Assembly: GCF_003991355.1 (NCBI RefSeq)
Contig: NZ_RCSU01000012.1
Coordinates: 1 to 64,000, forward strand
Direction of reading: 5' to 3'
DNA from: Pseudoflavitalea rhizosphaerae
Lineage (GTDB): Bacteria > Bacteroidota > Bacteroidia > Chitinophagales > Chitinophagaceae
DNA: 64,000 nt
Position numbers and translations under genes: made by a program. Under the pieces are notes generated by a model that was not told the origin of the DNA, did no database searches, and saw only the letters and a program-made list of their open reading frames with translations. Of the stretch, positions 60,928 to 64,000 are shown piece after piece; positions within the stretch are counted from its first letter, which is position 1; each line of letters opens with the position of its first letter.

Positions 60928-61059
60928 ACTCAGGGTGTGGCCAGTCGCTCGCCTCCGGCGAGTGACTTTTGTTTAGTCGCCTCCGGCGACGCGGTGTTCG
61001 CCGGAGGCGAACAAATAGAAGTCACTCGCCGGAGGCGAGCGACTGGCCACACCCTGAGT
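60928..61059. repeat. Palindromic repeat with fully palindromic flanks
   Basis: The element proper is 60942-61045 (104 bp): CAGTCGCTCGCCTCCGGC at the left end and its perfect complement at the right. Inside are four mini-palindromes (GCTCGCCTCCGGCGAG, AGTCGCCTCCGGCGAC, GTTCGCCGGAGGCGAAC, ACTCGCCGGAGGCGAG) that can fold separately or as one long hairpin. The flanks ACTCAGGGTGTGGC and GCCACACCCTGAGT are complementary too, making 132 bp of nearly perfect palindrome. It lies between the SDR gene and a convergent phosphatase gene and may be their terminator. Confidence 0.93.
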
Positions 61060-61061
61060 AA

Positions 61062-62567
61062 TTATTTCCTTTCCGTTTTTGCTCCATCCACATACTGGTA
61101 TTCTCCCAATACTGTACGCATCAACGTTACTTTATAAGTTCCGCCGGGGTATGTAGTTGAAGTCTCAATCGTTTCTTTCTTCGCTGATTTGAGCGCGTTA
61201 GCAGCAGGTTTTTGCAGCAACTCGTTCATCACCCTTCCATTCATCGCTGCGGGCACTGGAATATTCAGGATATGCAGCACCGTTGGCGCCAGATCCACAT
61301 TGGAAGTGGGCAGATCCGTTTCAAATCCTTTTTTGAATGCAGGCCCTGAAACGATCAATGGAATATGCACATCCCAGGGACTGAGCGTACCGTGGCCCGC
61401 AACACCCGGCAGATAACTGGCGCCTGCATAACCTGCGCTGTTCACCCTGTTGCCCCAGTTGGCATCCACCAGGATGTCTGCGGCCCGGGCATGGTTCCAA
61501 TGAATGGTTTCAAAGCTCAGCGTTCCCGGTACAAAGCCTTGCTGATCGCCGGGTATGGCAGCCTTTGTGAAAATGGCGCCTACGAATTCCAGGGGTTGCA
61601 GCAGGGCCACGATCTTTTTGATGGTCTCTGGGTTTTGGTCCTTCAGATATATAGCGCCACCGGCGGTTACAATGTCTTCAGAAGTTTCGCTTTGCTTGAA
61701 GCCGTTACCGATGAGGAGCTGGTTCAGGCTTTTCCTTCCCTGTCCTACATGGGTCATAAATCCATGATCGGTTGAAATGAGAATATTGTAAAAAGATGTG
61801 AGGCCTTTTTCTTTGAGGGTGGTCACGATCCGGCCAAACTGTTCATCCACTACTTTGATACTTGCCACTGCTTCAGGCGAACCGATGCCTTTGGCATGCG
61901 CAGTTCCATCGGGATCGGAAAACCAGATAGCGCTGATTAAGGGGCCATCCGCAGCAAAACCATAACGGATAAGTGCATCCGTTACCCATTTGTGTTTGCC
62001 ACCTGGCCCAACCGGACCGAGATCACGGAAAATGCTGTCTTTGATGCTTGCCGGCAGGACCATCGCCGGGTTGATGATAGCGCCGCCGCTGATGGTATGG
62101 TTTTGCAGGTATGCCTGCCCGGTAGACCCGGAACTGAAGACCATCATCTTCTTTCCGATGGATTGCACGATCTCGCCCAGTGAAACAGTGGTGAGCAATT
62201 TGCCCTTTGTAGCTTCTGTGATCTTCATCAGCTCTTCCGCTTCACCGGTATTGAGGCTTTTTGAAGAATTCACCTGCGGAAAGAAAACTGAATTCCCCAT
62301 TAGACCATGTGTTACCGGGTAGCTGCCGGTGGAGTAAGAAGCAGAATTCACTCTTGTTACTGTTGGAAATACACTGTGGTGGCTTTTTCCATAAGCGCCC
62401 TGCTTCTTGAAAGCATAGAGATTAGGCATCAGCTCAGGTGTGATGTAATCGGGTCTGAGCCCGTCAAAGAAAACGATCAGGGTACGCGTCTCTTTAGTTG
62501 ATTGCGCCGCTGCTGCCTTCAACAGGAAGCAGGAAGCGAGAATCAGGATCCATGGTTTCTTTATCAT
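61062..62567 (-). CDS. Alkaline phosphatase/nucleotide pyrophosphatase-type family protein
   Basis: 501 aa. Signal peptide about 1-21 (KAAAAQ). The metal-binding DGLRPDYITPELMPNL begins at D35, the nucleophile region is HHSVFPTVTRVN (63-74), then GSYPVTHGLMGN, STDHGFMTH near 265 and GVAGHGTLSPWDVHIPL near 400. Type I phosphodiesterases/phosphatases with two zinc ions. The exact substrate (phosphate esters or phosphodiesters) is open. It lies 26 bp downstream of a SusD gene, so the two belong to one nutrient-uptake operon. Confidence 0.93.
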   Translation of the reverse strand: MIKKPWILILASCFLLKAAAAQSTKETRTLIVFFDGLRPDYITPELMPNLYAFKKQGAYGKSHHSVFPTVTRVNSASYSTGSYPVTHGLMGNSVFFPQVNSSKSLNTGEAEELMKITEATKGKLLTTVSLGEIVQSIGKKMMVFSSGSTGQAYLQNHTISGGAIINPAMVLPASIKDSIFRDLGPVGPGGKHKWVTDALIRYGFAADGPLISAIWFSDPDGTAHAKGIGSPEAVASIKVVDEQFGRIVTTLKEKGLTSFYNILISTDHGFMTHVGQGRKSLNQLLIGNGFKQSETSEDIVTAGGAIYLKDQNPETIKKIVALLQPLEFVGAIFTKAAIPGDQQGFVPGTLSFETIHWNHARAADILVDANWGNRVNSAGYAGASYLPGVAGHGTLSPWDVHIPLIVSGPAFKKGFETDLPTSNVDLAPTVLHILNIPVPAAMNGRVMNELLQKPAANALKSAKKETIETSTTYPGGTYKVTLMRTVLGEYQYVDGAKTERK

Positions 62568-62593
62568 TATACTGCGTGTTTGAATTCTGGAAA

Positions 62594-64000
62594 TTATTTA
62601 TCCCACCATACTTTGATATTGCTGTTATCGCCTCCCATTTCTTTTACCGCATCTGCCAGATTATTGGGATTGAGCGATTGCAGGTAGGTAGGGTAAGGAA
62701 CCCGGGCGGGGAACTGGTTCTCGGCCGGAATACCCGATCCTCTTGGCAATACCGGATAGCCTGTTCTTCTTTTCTCGAACCAGGATTGATAGTCTACAAA
62801 GAAGTAAGCGAAATATTTCTGCAACATGATCTGTTCCAGTTGCTGTTCAAATGAGCCGCTTTCGTTGTACAACACGCCGGGCCTGCTGGTGAAATCGGCA
62901 GGCATCGATACACCCCATTGGGTCATGGAAGCCAGGATACCATTTTCGTAATGTTGTTTTGGAGTACTACCGGTATTGAACCCACGAAGAGCCAGCTCTG
63001 CTTTGATGAATTCCATTTCAGCGTAGGTCATCATCACACCAAGCCCCTGGTAGGTCTTCAAAGCATCCGGGTAGCTGGAATTGGCTCCCACAGCGTATTC
63101 CACAGAAGTGGGATAACCGCTTTCGATACCACTGAAAGTGTCTACATTATTCTTTTTCACTTTCAGCGCCCATACGTACCTGCGTGGGTCCTGGTTTGTG
63201 TTCAGCCTGTCGAGAAAGAATTTGGTGAAGTAGGCGCCATCGCGCCATTCCAGTTGACGGGTATTGTAGAATGGATTGAAGTAAGGGAAGGTGCCGGGAT
63301 ATTTGAAGATGGCTTCATCATCATTGCTGTTGAAAACAGGTCTGTTTGCAGGATCAGTAAGGATGGCATTGATCTGTTCTGCAATATTCAGTTCACCATC
63401 GCGTTTGAGCAAACGCAGCAATAGCCGCAGTTTGAGTGAATTGGCGAATTTCTTCCATTTTTGGATGGCGGCCCCGGGATCCTTGTTGGTTGAATTGGCA
63501 TTGTATAGCATATCACCCCCATAGGTAAGCGCTTTTGGAACAAAGGATGAATTTGCCTTATCGAGGTCTGCCAGCAATTGCGGGTAAATGGCGGATTGCT
63601 TGTCGAACTTCGGAAGGAAATTGCCGGAAGCTCCTTTCGTAGCTTCGGAGTAAGGCAGGTCTCCATACAGATCAGTAAGTATGGAATAAGCCCAGCTTTT
63701 GTACACGAGCGCTATTCCTTTGTAATTGGGCTCTTTCAGGCTGTCTGCACTGAAGGAAATATCTTCGATATCAATTATGTACCGGTAGAAATTGCTCCAG
63801 ACGGCGGCTCCGGGTTGCACCACGTAGCGATGCAATCCTGCTCCATTATTGCTGCTGCGGGGAGCATCCACCTGCATCAACTGGTGTGTAAAGAACCGCC
63901 CTTCATTAATGGTGGTATTCACGATCCTGTATTCCAGTTGACCAAGCATCACACCAGGTGTACTGGCCTTCGGACGATTGGGATCGGTATTCAATTCATC
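62594..64000 (-). CDS. SusD/RagB-like outer-membrane lipoprotein, cut by window end
   Basis: 469 codons are visible; the frame runs off the end of the window (D-E-L-N-T-D-P-N-R-P at the break), so the signal peptide and lipobox are outside. NTDPNRPKAST near the break is the LNTNPN-type start of mature SusD proteins. Then YKGIALVYKSWAYSILTDLYGDLPYSEATKG, ANSLKLRLLLRLLKRD, and a C-terminal WFEKRRTGYPVLPRGSGIPAENQF, ending VWWDK: the SusD-like-2 group. The paired SusC gene should lie just beyond the right end of the window. Confidence 0.93.
   Translation of the reverse strand, partial: DELNTDPNRPKASTPGVMLGQLEYRIVNTTINEGRFFTHQLMQVDAPRSSNNGAGLHRYVVQPGAAVWSNFYRYIIDIEDISFSADSLKEPNYKGIALVYKSWAYSILTDLYGDLPYSEATKGASGNFLPKFDKQSAIYPQLLADLDKANSSFVPKALTYGGDMLYNANSTNKDPGAAIQKWKKFANSLKLRLLLRLLKRDGELNIAEQINAILTDPANRPVFNSNDDEAIFKYPGTFPYFNPFYNTRQLEWRDGAYFTKFFLDRLNTNQDPRRYVWALKVKKNNVDTFSGIESGYPTSVEYAVGANSSYPDALKTYQGLGVMMTYAEMEFIKAELALRGFNTGSTPKQHYENGILASMTQWGVSMPADFTSRPGVLYNESGSFEQQLEQIMLQKYFAYFFVDYQSWFEKRRTGYPVLPRGSGIPAENQFPARVPYPTYLQSLNPNNLADAVKEMGGDNSNIKVWWDK

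Overview
The window looks like chromosome from a Bacteroidota bacterium, most likely of the family Chitinophagaceae or a close relative. The evidence is two SusC/SusD-type loci, a T9SS-sorted protein, gliding-motility family genes (gldC, a gldE-like gene), a DUF4290-murA pair, the cluster uppS-bamA-ompH-ompH-murI, and promoters of the Bacteroidetes type (TTG, about 20 nt, TAnnTTTG). Genes are dense and mostly in short operons. I see no tRNA, rRNA, CRISPR array, intact insertion sequence or prophage.

Layout. 1-5.2 kb: minus-strand operon for glycerate metabolism (GntP-type permease, glycerate kinase, aldehyde dehydrogenase), then a glutathione peroxidase and a membrane protein. 5.3-7.6 kb: a small membrane protein, a HEPN protein with its partner, and tadA. 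7.7-14.6 kb: SusD, SusC, FecR anti-sigma and ECF sigma, a nutrient-uptake locus with its own cell-surface signalling. 15-17 kb: a DUF1080 hydrolase and a Gfo/Idh/MocA oxidoreductase, probably 3-keto-sugar chemistry. 17.2-19.4 kb: superoxide dismutase, a lipoprotein, and rpmH-rnpA-yidD. 19.6-32.9 kb: a long minus-strand cell-envelope and housekeeping block: a DUF6252-like lipoprotein, murI, two ompH, bamA, uppS, DUF6089, nadK, a POTRA/barrel protein, a CBS protein, a hydrolase, cvpA, yqeY and gldC. 33.2-40.2 kb (plus): T9SS cargo, DUF4290, murA, gmk, a gldE-like CBS protein, tatC and rpiB. 40.4-46.6 kb: a deoxyhypusine-synthase-like protein, two PepSY-like secreted proteins, an ACP-phosphodiesterase-like protein, two DUF2911 proteins and asnB. 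46.9-53.1 kb: a cystathionine gamma-synthase-like enzyme, a TIGR02757 protein, a large outer-membrane receptor and a GNAT-like protein. 53.1-57.1 kb: a fatty-acid hydroxylase, a desaturase, a deacetylase and a serine hydrolase. 57.3-64 kb: a small unknown, a FAH-family and flavin reductase pair, an SDR, and a phosphatase with a SusD gene cut by the window end.

The most unusual material is non-coding. A family of about 105-bp, nearly perfect palindromes, each built of four small hairpins, occurs in five full copies plus one partial copy, always 3' of a gene. In at least three copies the locus-specific flanks are also complementary, as if the element had landed in the loop of a terminator hairpin. 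Between 59.6 and 59.95 kb the minus strand carries a canonical promoter, with a palindrome filling its spacer, about 300 nt without a long ORF, and a strong intrinsic terminator. This looks like an unannotated regulated RNA or the remains of a small gene. Among the proteins, MurA carries Asp at the fosfomycin-target Cys position, and the deoxyhypusine-synthase homologue lacks the catalytic lysine.
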